Numbered from the stretch's first letter, positions 8,832-23,862 are shown. The stretch: DNA of 64,000 nt from Leptasterias polaris (GCA_037783415.1 JAZGTN010000015.1:2852001-2916000); one strand, 5' to 3'. Notes: generated by a model from the letters alone, not told the origin. Numbers and translations are program-made.

Positions 8832-10974
8832 AGCCGGTCAGTCCGTGAAACCGGACTCGCGGCGCTTTATAAGCATGACATGTCACCCCGTAATTTTTAC
8901 ATTGTTTACCCAAGCCGTATTTTTTATTTTTTTCATCTGTACGAAAAACACAAATCAGAATAATGCAACATAATTTGTTGGTTTAATTGCCGCGTAGCAT
9001 TTAATTTTCTTTTCCGTTGCAATTAATATATAATTTTTATTTATTAATTTTTGGGGTAGGGAAATTTTTCAAGATTGATGCCCGGACGTAGGGAAACCTT
9101 CACCGGCGTTGAGGTGTTTTCACTTGGAAGGAAACAAACTAGACGGGCCTTGGACTCCCCACTAAATAAACTCCCATAGGAACCAATGCTAAAAATCGTG
9201 TAAGTCTCCGGACAACTATTAACTTCAGAATTCTTTTCAATTTTTGGCAGGTCAGCCGTTTGGAATTTTTTCTAGCGACCCCAGAAAAAAAACCACCAGA
9301 AAATGAAATTTTCCCTAAACCGACTTGCTGCCAGTTTTCGTGAAGCACTTCTCCACTTCCCCGGTCAAATAGGGCCAACTTTAACGCCTAAATTGATCAA
9401 GTCTCCTCAAAAGTTGAAGCACAGAACCCCCAGGTTGTGATAGATTCTTATATTTACGCAATCTATTAATAGCATGACCCCCAAAACGTTCTAATTCAAA
9501 ATAATTATACCGTTTATTGGGTGTTTTTTTTATTTATTATTTTTTATTTTATTTATTTAATTTTTTTTTTTTGGGGGGGTCTCAACTTTTAAGATTAATC
9601 TTTTTTGTTTTTGGTTTGCTTCATTTATTGAATTGTTTATTTCATTGATTTGCTTATATATTTCTTCTTCCTTTTTCATTTTGTTAATTTTTGAGTCTCC
9701 ATTCAGTATAGATACATGTTGCCGTCTGTTGTTTTCTCCCAGTCTGGTTGGGTGCACTCGTATGGCTATACATTGTAAACTCACGGGTAAAAGTACCAAC
9801 ACCTTACTAGCGCAGTGGGATAAGGTGCTGGGACTGTCTCAACACTTGGACCACGCGATCCGGGTTCGAATGCCGTCTGCACTAATATAGGTTCAAGGCC
9901 TTTTGCTGTCTGTGGCAACAGTGTGATTGGGATCTGCCTTGCTTCCTCCCCTAAAGTGGTCAGGGCCCTAGTGGCTAGGCAGGGGAGACAGGGGAGGATA
10001 TGCTGCTGGGTCAATTTGCCACAAAATAAGGGAACTAATCGTTGCTGCAGAAGAGGGGCGTAGTGTGCGCTATCTAAACCTCTCCAGCGCGTGAACGCCT
10101 GACACTACCAGCAACGTAACTTTTTAATCTTTTTTTAAATATAATATAAGGTATGAGATTTTACTGTGACGCTTTTTTTGGTTATTTTATTTATTTATTT
10201 ATTGTTTATTATTTTCATTTTTGTCATTTGTTGATGCAACTACGCAATAAAAGTTACATGAAATACTGCAAAAAACATTTTATTGAAGAAACAATTGCAA
10301 AAAAAGAAACCCAAAACACTGTATCAGAATAAGCCATTTGCGAGTTAAATTTGAATAATGTCTGGTACAATGACTAGTTTAGTCACAAGTTACCGCTTAA
10401 ATTTGAATTCCTCAGACTATCGAGACAGTTGCTATGTCACATGGTTCGGGGCAAGCTTTTGTATAGCAACCTCCAGATGAGCAAACCCTGGTACCATTGT
10501 GTCATACACATCCATTCAGAATTGTGTATGGGTGTTCACCGTCTCTTACGTAACTAAGCAAAAGCTTGCCCCTAATCATGTGACATAGCAACTGTCTCGA
10601 TAGTCTGAGGAATTCAAATTTAAGCGGTAACTTGTGACTAAACAAGTCATTGTACCAGACATTATTCAAATGTAACTCGCAAATGGCTTATTAGTTGCGA
10701 TGATCGTAACCCTCTCTAGTATTTTAAAATAATTGGTGACTGTATGCATGTGACTGCGGTTTCATTGTTGGGGCTGGACTTGTACACATGCATATAGAGC
10801 CACGCAGTGCAGGGGAGACTTGATAAATTTAGGCTTTTAAAGTTGGCCCTATTTTACTTGGCAAGTGGACTCTGCTGGAGAAGTGGGCAAGTGGGAGTGC
10901 ATTTAGTTGGGTGCTCAAGACAGGAAAGGAAATGCTGTGACTCGGTCGCCACACCATGATGGGAACTAGATATC
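8832..10974 (+). repeat. Unit U5
   Basis: 2,143 bp. Head 9800-9884; foldback 10328-10692. Tract T12G7, as in U15 and U16. It carries TTTTTGGGGTAGGG (also in U19, U20 and R3) and a C-to-A change near 9290. Confidence 0.95.
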
Positions 10975-13121
10975 AGCCGGTCAGTCCGTGAAACCGGACT
11001 CGCGGCGCTTTATAAGCATGACATGTCACCCCGTAATTTTTACATTGTTTACCCAAGCCGTATTTTTTATTTTTTTCATCTGTACGAAAAACACAAATCA
11101 GAATAATGCAACATAATTTGTTGGTTTAATTGCCGCGTAGCATTTAATTTTCTTTTCCGTTGCAATTAATATATAATTTTTATTTATTAATTTTTTGGGT
11201 AGGGAAATTTTTCAAGATTGATGCCCGGACGTAGGGAAACCTTCACCGGCGTTGAGGTGTTTTCACTTGGAAGGAAACAAACTAGACGGGCCTTGGACTC
11301 CCCACTAAATAAACTCCCATAGGAACCAATGCTAAAAATCGTGTAAGTCTCCGGACAACTATTAACTTCAGAATTCTTTTCAATTTTTGGCAGGTCAGCC
11401 GTATGGAATTTTTTCTAGCGACCCCAGAAAAAAACACACCAGAAAATGAAATTTTCCCTAAACCGACTTGCTGCCAGTTTTCGTGAAGCACTTCTCCACT
11501 TCCCCGGTCAAATAGGGCCAACTTTAACGCCTAAATTGATCAAGTCTCCTCAAAAGTTGAAGCACAGAACCCCCAGGTTGTGATAGATTCTTATATTTAC
11601 GCAATCTATTAATAGCATGACCCCCAAAACGTTCTAATTCAAAATAATTATACCGTTTATTGGGTGTTTTTTTTATTTATTATTTTTTATTTTATTTATT
11701 TAAATTTTTTTTTTGGGGGGGGGGGGTCTCAACTTTTAAGATTAATCTTTTTTGTTTTTGGTTTGCTTCATTTATTGAATTGTTTATTTCATTGATTTGC
11801 TTATATATTTCTTCTTCCTTTTTCATTTTGTTAATTTTTGAGTCTCCATTCAGTATAGATACATGTTGCCGTCTGTTGTTTTCTCCCAGTCTGGTTGGGT
11901 GCACTCGTATGGCTATACATTGTAAACTCACGGGTAAAAGTACCAACACCTTACTAGCGCAGTGGGATAAGGTGCTGGGACTGTCTCAACACTTGGACCA
12001 CGCGATCCGGGTTCGAATGCCGTCTGCACTAATATAGGTTCAAGGCCTTTTGCTGTCTGTGGCAACAGTGTGATTGGGATCTGCCTTGCTTCCTCCCCTA
12101 AAGTGGTCAGGGCCCTAGTGGCTAGGCAGGGGAGACAGGGGAGGATATGCTGCTGGGTCAATTTGCCACAAAATAAGGGAACTAATCGTTGCTGCAGAAG
12201 AGGGGCGTAGTGTGCGCTATCTAAACCTCTCCAGCGCGTGAACGCCTGACACTACCAGCAACGTAACTTTTTAATCTTTTTTTAAATATAATATAAGGTA
12301 TGAGATTTTACTGTGACGCTTTTTTTGGTTATTTTATTTATTTATTTATTGTTTATTATTTTCATTTTTGTCATTTGTTGATGCAACTACGCAATAAAAG
12401 TTACATGAAATACTGCAAAAAACATTTTATTGAAGAAACAATTGCAAAAAAAGAAACCCAAAACACTGTATCAGAATAAGCCATTTGCGAGTTAAATTTG
12501 AATAATGTCTGGTACAATGACTAGTTTAGTCACAAGTTACCGCTTAAATTTGAATTCCTCAGACTATCGAGACAGTTGCTATGTCACATGGTTCGGGGCA
12601 AGCTTTTGTATAGCAACCTCCAGATGAGCAAACCCTGGTACCATTGTGTCATACACATCCATTCAGAATTGTGTATGGGTGTTCACCGTCTCTTACGTAA
12701 CTAAGCAAAAGCTTGCCCCTAATCATGTGACATAGCAACTGTCTCGATAGTCTGAGGAATTCAAATTTAAGCGGTAACTTGTGACTAAACAAGTCATTGT
12801 ACCAGACATTATTCAAATGTAACTCGCAAATGGCTTATTAGTTGCGATGATCGTAACCCTCTCTAGTATCTTAAAATAATTGGTGACTGTATGCATGTGA
12901 CTGCGGTTTCATTGTTGGGGCTGGACTTGTACACATGCATATAGAGCCACGCAGTGCAGGGGAGACTTGATAAATTTAGGCTTTTAAAGTTGGCCCTATT
13001 TTACTTGGCAAGTGGACTCTGCTGGAGAAGTGGGCAAGTGGGAGTGCATTTAGTTGGGTGCTCAAGACAGGAAAGGAAATGCTGTGACTCGGTCGCCACA
13101 CCATGATGGGAACTAGATATC
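10975..13121 (+). repeat. Unit U6
   Basis: 2,147 bp. Head 11947-12031; foldback 12475-12839. Tract T10G12. Carries the CCGTATGG variant shared with U7, U9, U10 and U12. T-to-C at 12870 is private. Confidence 0.95.
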
Positions 13122-15268
13122 AGCCGGTCAGTCCGTGAAACCGGACTCGCGGCGCTTTATAAGCATGACATGTCACCCCGTAATTTTTACATTGTTTACC
13201 CAAGCCGTATTTTTTATTTTTTTCATCTGTACGAAAAACACAAATCAGAATAATGCAACATAATTTGTTGGTTTAATTGCCGCGTAGCATTTAATTTTCT
13301 TTTCCGTTGCAATTAATATATAATTTTTATTTATTAATTTTTTGGGTAGGGAAATTTTTCAAGATTGATGCCCGGACGTAGGGAAACCTTCACCGGCGTT
13401 GAGGTGTTTTCACTTGGAAGGAAACAAACTAGACGGGCCTTGGACTCCCCACTAAATAAACTCCCATAGGAACCAATGCTAAAAATCGTGTAAGTCTCCG
13501 GACAACTATTAACTTCCGAATTCTTTTCAATTTTTGGCAGGTCAGCCGTATGGAATTTTTTCTAGCGACCCCAGAAAAAAACACACCAGAAAATGAAATT
13601 TTCCCTAAACCGACTTGCTGCCAGTTTTCGTGAAGCACTTCTCCACTTCCCCGGTCAAATAGGGCCAACTTTAACGCCTAAATTGATCAAGTCTCCTCAA
13701 AAGTTGAAGCACAGAACCCCCAGGTTGTGATAGATTCTTATATTTACGCAATCTATTAATAGCATGACCCCCAAAACGTTCTAATTCAAAATAATTATAC
13801 CGTTTATTGGGTGTTTTTTTTATTTATTATTTTTTATTTTATTTATTTAATTTTTTTTTTTGGGGGGGGGGGGTCTCAACTTTTAAGATTAATCTTTTTT
13901 GTTTTTGGTTTGCTTCATTTATTGAATTGTTTATTTCATTGATTTGCTTATATATTTCTTCTTCCTTTTTCATTTTGTTAATTTTTGAGTCTCCATTCAG
14001 TATAGATACATGTTGCCGTCTGTTGTTTTCTCCCAGTCTGGTTGGGTGCACTCGTATGGCTATACATTGTAAACTCACGGGTAAAAGTACCAACACCTTA
14101 CTAGCGCAGTGGGATAAGGTGCTGGGACTGTCTCAACACTTGGACCACGCGATCCGGGTTCGAATGCCGTCTGCACTAATATAGGTTCAAGGCCTTTTGC
14201 TGTCTGTGGCAACAGTGTGATTGGGATCTGCCTTGCTTCCTCCCCTAAAGTGGTCAGGGCCCTAGTGGCTAGGCAGGGGAGACAGGGGAGGATATGCTGC
14301 TGGGTCAATTTGCCACAAAATAAGGGAACTAATCGTTGCTGCAGAAGAGGGGCGTAGTGTGCGCTATCTAAACCTCTCCAGCGCGTGAACGCCTGACACT
14401 ACCAGCAACGTAACTTTTTAATCTTTTTTTAAATATAATATAAGGTATGAGATTTTACTGTGACGCTTTTTTTGGTTATTTTATTTATTTATTTATTGTT
14501 TATTATTTTCATTTTTGTCATTTGTTGATGCAACTACGCAATAAAAGTTACATGAAATACTGCAAAAAACATTTTATTGAAGAAACAATTGCAAAAAAAG
14601 AAACCCAAAACACTGTATCAGAATAAGCCATTTGCGAGTTAAATTTGAATAATGTCTGGTACAATGACTAGTTTAGTCACAAGTTACCGCTTAAATTTGA
14701 ATTCCTCAGACTATCGAGACAGTTGCTATGTCACATGGTTCGGGGCAAGCTTTTGTATAGCAACCTCCAGATGAGCAAACCCTGGTACCATTGTGTCATA
14801 CACATCCATTCAGAATTGTGTATGGGTGTTCACCGTCTCTTACGTAACTAAGCAAAAGCTTGCCCCTAATCATGTGACATAGCAACTGTCTCGATAGTCT
14901 GAGGAATTCAAATTTAAGCGGTAACTTGTGACTAAACAAGTCATTGTACCAGACATTATTCAAATGTAACTCGCAAATGGCTTATTAGTTGCGATGATCG
15001 TAACCCTCTCTAGTATTTTAAAATAATTGGTGACTGTATGCATGTGACTGCGGTTTCATTGTTGGGGCTGGACTTGTACACATGCATATAGAGCCACGCA
15101 GTGCAGGGGAGACTTGATAAATTTAGGCTTTTAAAGTTGGCCCTATTTTACTTGGCAAGTGGACTCTGCTGGAGAAGTGGGCAAGTGGGAGTGCATTTAG
15201 TTGGGTGCTCAAGACAGGAAAGGAAATGCTGTGACTCGGTCGCCACACCATGATGGGAACTAGATATC
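13122..15268 (+). repeat. Unit U7
   Basis: 2,147 bp. Head 14094-14178; foldback 14622-14986. Tract T11G12. CCGTATGG variant, plus a private change inside the intron-like stretch (AACTTCCG near 13516). Confidence 0.95.
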
Positions 15269-17428
15269 AGCCGGTCAGTCCGTGAAACCGGACTCGCGGC
15301 GCTTTATAAGCATGACATGTCACCCCGTAATTTTTACATTGTTTACCCAAGCCGTATTTTTTATTTTTTTCATCTGTACGAAAAACACAAATCAGAATAA
15401 TGCAACATAATTTGTTGGTTTAATTGCCGCGTAGCATTTAATTTTCTTTTCCGTTGCAATTAATATATAATTTTTATTTATTAATTTTTTGGGTAGGGAA
15501 ATTTTTCAAGATTGATGCCCGGACGTAGGGAAACCTTCACCGGCGTTGAGGTGTTTTCACTTGGAAGGAAACAAACTAGACGGGCCTTGGACTCCCCACT
15601 AAATAAACTCCCATAGGAACCAATGCTAAAAATCGTGTAAGTCTCCGGACAACTATTAACTTCAGAATTCTTTTCAATTTTTGGCAGGTCAGCCGTTTGG
15701 AATTTTTTCTAGCGACCCCAGAAAAAAACACACCAGAAAATGAAATTTTCCCTAAACCGACTTGCTGCCAGTTTTCGTGAAGCACTTCTCCACTTCCCCG
15801 GTCAAATAGGGCCAACTTTAACGCCTAAATTGATCAAGTCTCCTCAAAAGTTGAAGCACAGAACCCCCAGGTTGTGATAGATTCTTATATTTACGCAATC
15901 TATTAATAGCATGACCCCCAAAACGTTCTAATTCAAAATAATTATACCGTTTATTGGGTGTTTTTTTTATTTATTATTTTTTATTTTATTTATTTAATTT
16001 TTTTTTTTTGGGGGGGGGTCTCAACTTTTAAGATTAATCTTTTTTGTTTTTGGCTTGCTTCATTTATTGAATTGTTTATTTCATTGATTTGCTTATATAT
16101 TTCTTCTTCCTTTTTCATTTTGTTAATTTTTGAGTCTCCATTCAGTATAGATACATGTTGCCGTCTGTTGTTTTCTCCCAGTCTGGTTGGGTGCACTCGT
16201 ATGGCTATACATTGTAAACTCACGGGTAAAAGTACCAACACCTTACTAGCGCAGTGGGATAAGGCGCTGGGACTGTCTCAACACTTGGACCACGCGATCC
16301 GGGTTCGAATGCCGTCTGCACTAATATAGGTTCAAGGCCTTTTGCTGTCTGTGGCAACAGTGTGATTGGGATCTGCCTTGCTTCCTCCCCTAAAGTGGTC
16401 AGGGCCCTAGTGGCTAGGCAGGGGAGACAGGGGAGGATATGCTGCTGGGTCAATTTGCCACAAAATAAGGGAACTAATCGTTGCTGCAGAAGAGGGGCGT
16501 AGTGTGCGCTATCTAAACCTCTCCAGCGCGTGAACGCCTGACACTACCAGCAACGTAACTTTTTAATCTTTTTTTAAATATAATATAAGGTATGAGATTT
16601 TACTGTGACGCTTTTTTTGGTTATTTTATTTATTTATTTATTGTTTATTATTTTCATTTTTGTCATTTGTTGATGCAACTACGCAATAAAAGTTACATGA
16701 AATACTGCAAAAAACATTTTATTGAAGAAACAATTGCAAAAAAAGAAACCCAAAACACTGTATCAGAATAAGCCATTTGCGAGTTAAATTTGAATAATGT
16801 CTGGTACAATGACTAGTTTAGTCACAAGTTACCGCTTAAATTTGAATTCCTCAGACTATCGAGACAGTTGCTATGTCACATGGTTCGGGGCAAGCTTTTG
16901 TATAGCAAGCTTTTGTATAGCAACCTCCAGATGAGCAAACCCTGGTACCATTGTGTCATACACATCCATTCAGAATTGTGTATGGGTGTTCACCGTCTCT
17001 TACGTAACTAAGCAAAAGCTTGCCCCTAATCATGTGACATAGCAACTGTCTCGATAGTCTGAGGAATTCAAATTTAAGCGGTAACTTGTGACTAAACAAG
17101 TCATTGTACCAGACATTATTCAAATGTAACTCGCAAATGGCTTATTAGTTGCGATGATCGTAACCCTCTCTAGTATTTTAAAATAATTGGTGACTGTATG
17201 CATGTGACTGCGGTTTCATTGTTGGGGCTGGACTTGTACACATGCATATAGAGCCACGCAGTGCAGGGGAGACTTGATAAATTTAGGCTTTTAAAGTTGG
17301 CCCTATTTTACTTGGCAAGTGGACTCTGCTGGAGAAGTGGGCAAGTGGGAGTGCATTTAGTTGGGTGCTCAAGACAGGAAAGGAAATGCTGTGACTCGGT
17401 CGCCACACTATGATGGGAACTAGATATC
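15269..17428 (+). repeat. Unit U8
   Basis: 2,160 bp, longer because of a 15-bp tandem duplication in the foldback element (16767-17146). Head 16239-16323 with AAGGCGCTGG (16261-16270), shared with U10, as is T at 17409. Tract T12G9. GGCTTGCTTC near 16053 is private. Confidence 0.95.
16767..17146. mobile_element. Foldback element with 15-bp tandem duplication (U8)
   Basis: AAGCTTTTGTATAGC is repeated in tandem at the arm/loop boundary (about 16891-16920). The same duplication occurs in U14 (29649-30028) and U15 (31807-32186) and nowhere else in the window. An identical duplication in two places 12 kb apart points to shared descent through exchange or conversion rather than independent slippage. 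Confidence 0.85.
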
Positions 17429-19575
17429 AGCCGGTCAGTCCGTGAAACCGGACTCGCGGCGCTTTATAAGCATGACATGTCACCCCGTAATTTTTACATT
17501 GTTTACCCAAGCCGTATTTTTTTTTTTTTTCATCTGTACGAAAAACACAAATCAGAATAATGCAACATAATTTGTTGGTTTAATTGCCGCGTAGCATTTA
17601 ATTTTCTTTTCCGTTGCAATTAATATATAATTTTTATTTATTAATTTTTTGGGTAGGGAAATTTTTCAAGATTGATGCCCGGACGTAGGGAAACCTTCAC
17701 CGGCGTTGAGGTGTTTTCACTTGGAAGGAAACAAACTAGACGGGCCTTGGACTCCCCACTAAATAAACTCCCATAGGAACCAATGCTAAAAATCGTGTAA
17801 GTCTCCGGACAACTATTAACTTCAGAATTCTTTTCAATTTTTGGCAGGTCAGCCGTATGGAATTTTTTCTAGCGACCCCAGAAAAAAACACACCAGAAAA
17901 TGAAATTTTCCCTAAACCGACTTGCTGCCAGTTTTCGTGAAGCACTTCTCCACTTCCCCGGTCAAATAGGGCCAACTTTAACGCCTAAATTGATCAAGTC
18001 TCCTCAAAAGTTGAAGCACAGAACCCCCAGGTTGTGATAGATTCTTATATTTACGCAATCTATTAATAGCATGACCCCCAAAACGTTCTAATTCAAAATA
18101 ATTATACCGTTTATTGGGTGTTTTTTTTATTTATTATTTTTTATTTTATTTATTTAATTTTTTTTTTTGGGGGGGGGGGGTCTCAACTTTTAAGATTAAT
18201 CTTTTTTGTTTTTGGTTTGCTTCATTTATTGAATTGTTTATTTCATTGATTTGCTTATATATTTCTTCTTCCTTTTTCATTTTGTTAATTTTTGAGTCTC
18301 CATTCAGTATAGATACATGTTGCCGTCTGTTGTTTTCTCCCAGTCTGGTTGGGTGCACTCGTATGGCTATACATTGTAAACTCACGGGTAAAAGTACCAA
18401 CACCTTACTAGCGCAGTGGGATAAGGTGCTGGGACTGTCTCAACACTTGGACCACGCGATCCGGGTTCGAATGCCGTCTGCACTAATATAGGTTCAAGGC
18501 CTTTTGCTGTCTGTGGCAACAGTGTGATTGGGATCTGCCTTGCTTCCTCCCCTAAAGTGGTCAGGGCCCTAGTGGCTAGGCAGGGGAGACAGGGGAGGAT
18601 ATGCTGCTGGGTCAATTTGCCACAAAATAAGGGAACTAATCGTTGCTGCAGAAGAGGGGCGTAGTGTGCGCTATCTAAACCTCTCCAGCGCGTGAACGCC
18701 TGACACTACCAGCAACGTAACTTTTTAATCTTTTTTTAAATATAATATAAGGTATGAGATTTTACTGTGACGCTTTTTTTGGTTATTTTATTTATTTATT
18801 TATTGTTTATTATTTTCATTTTTGTCATTTGTTGATGCAACTACGCAATAAAAGTTACATGAAATACTGCAAAAAACATTTTATTGAAGAAACAATTGCA
18901 AAAAAAGAAACCCAAAACACTGTATCAGAATAAGCCATTTGCGAGTTAAATTTGAATAATGTCTGGTACAATGACTAGTTTAGTCACAAGTTACCGCTTA
19001 AATTTGAATTCCTCAGACTATCGAGACAGTTGCTATGTCACATGGTTCGGGGCAAGCTTTTGTATAGCAACCTCCAGATGAGCAAACCCTGGTACCATTG
19101 TGTCATACACATCCATTCAGAATTGTGTATGGGTGTTCACCGTCTCTTACGTAACTAAGCAAAAGCTTGCCCCTAATCATGTGACATAGCAACTGTCTCG
19201 ATAGTCTGAGGAATTCAAATTTAAGCGGTAACTTGTGACTAAACAAGTCATTGTACCAGACATTATTCAAATGTAACTCGCAAATGGCTTATTAGTTGCG
19301 ATGATCGTAACCCTCTCTAGTATTTTAAAATAATTGGTGACTGTATGCATGTGACTGCGGTTTCATTGTTGGGGCTGGACTTGTACACATGCATATAGAG
19401 CCACGCAGTGCAGGGGAGACTTGATAAATTTAGGCTTTTAAAGTTGGCCCTATTTTACTTGGCAAGTGGACTCTGCTGGAGAAGTGGGCAAGTGGGAGTG
19501 CATTTAGTTGGGTGCTCAAGACAGGAAAGGAAATGCTGTGACTCGGTCGCCACACCATGATGGGAACTAGATATC
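17429..19575 (+). repeat. Unit U9
   Basis: 2,147 bp. Head 18401-18485; foldback 18929-19293. Tract T11G12. CCGTATGG variant. The T-run near 17517-17530 is uninterrupted because an A has become T. Confidence 0.95.
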
Positions 19576-21722
19576 AGCCGGTCAGTCCGTGAAACCGGAC
19601 TCGCGGCGCTTTATAAGCATGACATGTCACCCCGTAATTTTTACATTGTTTACCCAAGCCGTATTTTTTATTTTTTTCATCTGTACGAAAAACACAAATC
19701 AGAATAATGCAACATAATTTGTTGGTTTAATTGCCGCGTAGCATTTAATTTTCTTTTCCGTTGCAATTAATATATAATTTTTATTTATTAATTTTTTGGG
19801 TAGGGAAATTTTTCAAGATTGATGCCCGGACGTAGGGAAACCTTCACCGGCGTTGAGGTGTTTTCACTTGGAAGGAAACAAACTAGACGGGCCTTGGACT
19901 CCCCACTAAATAAACTCCCATAGGAACCAATGCTAAAAATCGTGTAAGTCTCCGGACAACTATTAACTTCAGAATTCTTTTCAATTTTTGGCAGGTCAGC
20001 CGTATGGAATTTTTTCTAGCGACCCCAGAAAAAAACACACCAGAAAATGAAATTTTCCCTAAACCGACTTGCTGCCAGTTTTCGTGAAGCACTTCTCCAC
20101 TTCCCCGGTCAAATAGGGCCAACTTTAACGCCTAAATTGATCAAGTCTCCTCAAAAGTTGAAGCACAGAACCCCCAGGTTGTGATAGATTCTTATATTTA
20201 CGCAATCTATTAATAGCATGACCCCCAAAACGTTCTAATTCAAAATAATTATACCGTTTATTGGGTGTTTTTTTTATTTATTATTTTTTATTTTATTTAT
20301 TTAATTTTTTTTTTTGGGGGGGGGGGGTCTCAACTTTTAAGATTAATCTTTTTTGTTTTTGGTTTGCTTCATTTATTGAATTGTTTATTTCATTGATTTG
20401 CTTATATATTTCTTCTTCCTTTTTCATTTTGTTAATTTTTGAGTCTCCATTCAGTATAGATACATGTTGCCGTCTGTTGTTTTCTCCCAGTCTGGTTGGG
20501 TGCACTCGTATGGCTATACATTGTAAACTCACGGGTAAAAGTACCAACACCTTACTAGCGCAGTGGGATAAGGCGCTGGGACTGTCTCAACACTTGGACC
20601 ACGCGATCCGGGTTCGAATGCCGTCTGCACTAATATAGGTTCAAGGCCTTTTGCTGTCTGTGGCAACAGTGTGATTGGGATCTGCCTTGCTTCCTCCCCT
20701 AAAGTGGTCAGGGCCCTAGTGGCTAGGCAGGGGAGACAGGGGAGGATATGCTGCTGGGTCAATTTGCCACAAAATAAGGGAACTAATCGTTGCTGCAGAA
20801 GAGGGGCGTAGTGTGCGCTATCTAAACCTCTCCAGCGCGTGAACGCCTGACACTACCAGCAACGTAACTTTTTAATCTTTTTTTAAATATAATATAAGGT
20901 ATGAGATTTTACTGTGACGCTTTTTTTGGTTATTTTATTTATTTATTTATTGTTTATTATTTTCATTTTTGTCATTTGTTGATGCAACTACGCAATAAAA
21001 GTTACATGAAATACTGCAAAAAACATTTTATTGAAGAAACAATTGCAAAAAAAGAAACCCAAAACACTGTATCAGAATAAGCCATTTGCGAGTTAAATTT
21101 GAATAATGTCTGGTACAATGACTAGTTTAGTCACAAGTTACCGCTTAAATTTGAATTCCTCAGACTATCGAGACAGTTGCTATGTCACATGGTTCGGGGC
21201 AAGCTTTTGTATAGCAACCTCCAGATGAGCAAACCCTGGTACCATTGTGTCATACACATCCATTCAGAATTGTGTATGGGTGTTCACCGTCTCTTACGTA
21301 ACTAAGCAAAAGCTTGCCCCTAATCATGTGACATAGCAACTGTCTCGATAGTCTGAGGAATTCAAATTTAAGCGGTAACTTGTGACTAAACAAGTCATTG
21401 TACCAGACATTATTCAAATGTAACTCGCAAATGGCTTATTAGTTGCGATGATCGTAACCCTCTCTAGTATTTTAAAATAATTGGTGACTGTATGCATGTG
21501 ACTGCGGTTTCATTGTTGGGGCTGGACTTGTACACATGCATATAGAGCCACGCAGTGCAGGGGAGACTTGATAAATTTAGGCTTTTAAAGTTGGCCCTAT
21601 TTTACTTGGCAAGTGGACTCTGCTGGAGAAGTGGGCAAGTGGGAGTGCATTTAGTTGGGTGCTCAAGACAGGAAAGGAAATGCTGTGACTCGGTCGCCAC
21701 ACTATGATGGGAACTAGATATC
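19576..21722 (+). repeat. Unit U10
   Basis: 2,147 bp. Head 20548-20632 with the AAGGCGCTGG variant; foldback 21076-21440. Tract T11G12. CCGTATGG variant. T at 21703 near the unit end is shared with U8 and U16. Confidence 0.95.
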
Positions 21723-23862
21723 AGCCGGTCAGTCCGTGAAACCGGACTCGCGGCGCTTTATAAGCATGACATGTCACCCCGTAATTTTTACATTGTTTAC
21801 CCAAGCCGTATTTTTTATTTTTTTCATCTGTACGAAAAACACAAATCAGAATAATGCAACATAATTTGTTGGTTTAATTGCCGCGTAGCATTTAATTTTC
21901 TTTTCCGTTGCAATTAATATATAATTTTTATTTATTAATTTTTTGGGTAGGGAAATTTTTCAAGATTGATGCCCGGACGTAGGGAAACCTTCACCGGCGT
22001 TGAGGTGTTTTCACTTGGAAGGAAACAAACTAGACGGGCCTTGGACTCCCCACTAAATAAACTCCCATAGGAACCAATGCTAAAAATCGTGTAAGTCTCC
22101 GGACAACTATTAACTTCAGAATTCTTTTCAATTTTTGGCAGGTCAGCCGTTTGGAATTTTTTCTAGCGACCCCAGAAAAAAACACACCAGAAAATGAAAT
22201 TTTCCCTAAACCGACTTGCTGCCAGTTTTCGTGAAGCACTTCTCCACTTCCCCGGTCAAATAGGGCCAACTTTAACGCCTAAATTGATCAAGTCTCCTCA
22301 AAAGTTGAAGCACAGAACCCCCAGGTTGTGATAGATTCTTATATTTACGCAATCTATTAATAGCATGACCCCCAAAACGTTCTAATTCAAAATAATTATA
22401 CCGTTTATTGGGTGTTTTTTTTATTTATTATTTTTTATTTTATTTATTTAATTTTTTTTTTGGGGGGGGGGGTCTCAACTTTTAAGATTAATCTTTTTTG
22501 TTTTTGGTTTGCTTCATTTATTGAATTGTTTATTTCATTGATTTGCTTAATCTTCTTCCTTTTTCATTTTGTTAATTTTTGAGTCTCCATTCAGTATAGA
22601 TACATGTTGCCGTCTGTTGTTTTCTCCCAGTCTGGTTGGGTGCACTCGTATGGCTATACATTGTAAACTCACGGGTAAAAGTACCAACACCTTACTAGCG
22701 CAGTGGGATAAGGTGCTGGGACTGTCTCAACACTTGGACCACGCGATCCGGGTTCGAATGCCGTCTGCACTAATATAGGTTCAAGGCCTTTTGCTGTCTG
22801 TGGCAACAGTGTGATTGGGATCTGCCTTGCTTCCTCCCCTAAAGTGGTCAGGGCCCTAGTGGCTAGGCAGGGGAGACAGGGGAGGATATGCTGCTGGGTC
22901 AATTTGCCACAAAATAAGGGAACTAATCGTTGCTGCAGAAGAGGGGCGTAGTGTGCGCTATCTAAACCTCTCCAGCGCGTGAACGCCTGACACTACCAGC
23001 AACGTAACTTTTTAATCTTTTTTTAAATATAATATAAGGTATGAGATTTTACTGTGACGCTTTTTTTGGTTATTTTATTTATTTATTTATTGTTTATTAT
23101 TTTCATTTTTGTCATTTGTTGATGCAACTACGCAATAAAAGTTACATGAAATACTGCAAAAAACATTTTATTGAAGAAACAATTGCAAAAAAAGAAACCT
23201 AAAACACTGTATCAGAATAAGCCATTTGCGAGTTAAATTTGAATAATGTCTGGTACAATGACTAGTTTAGTCACAAGTTACCGCTTAAATTTGAATTCCT
23301 CAGACTATCGAGACAGTTGCTATGTCACATGGTTCGGGGCAAGCTTTTGTATAGCAACCTCCAGATGAGCAAACCCTGGTACCATTGTGTCATACACATC
23401 CATTCAGAATTGTGTATGGGTGTTCACCGTCTCTTACGTAACTAAGCAAAAGCTTGCCCCTAATCATGTGACATAGCAACTGTCTCGATAGTCTGAGGAA
23501 TTCAAATTTAAGCGGTAACTTGTGACTAAACAAGTCATTGTACCAGACATTATTCAAATGTAACTCGCAAATGGCTTATTAGTTGCGATGATCGTAACCC
23601 TCTCTAGTATTTTAAAATAATTGGTGACTGTATGCATGTGACTGCGGTTTCATTGTTGGGGCTGGACTTGTACACATGCATATAGAGCCACGCAGTGCAG
23701 GGGAGACTTGATAAATTTAGGCTTTTAAAGTTGGCCCTATTTTACTTGGCAAGTGGACTCTGCTGGAGAAGTGGGCAAGTGGGAGTGCATTTAGTTGGGT
23801 GCTCAAGACAGGAAAGGAAATGCTGTGACTCGGTCGCCACACCATGATGGGAACTAGATATC
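21723..23862 (+). repeat. Unit U11
   Basis: 2,140 bp. A 5-bp deletion at about 22549 (GCTTAATCTTC) is private. Head 22688-22772; foldback 23216-23580. Tract T10G11. C-to-T near 23199. Confidence 0.95.
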
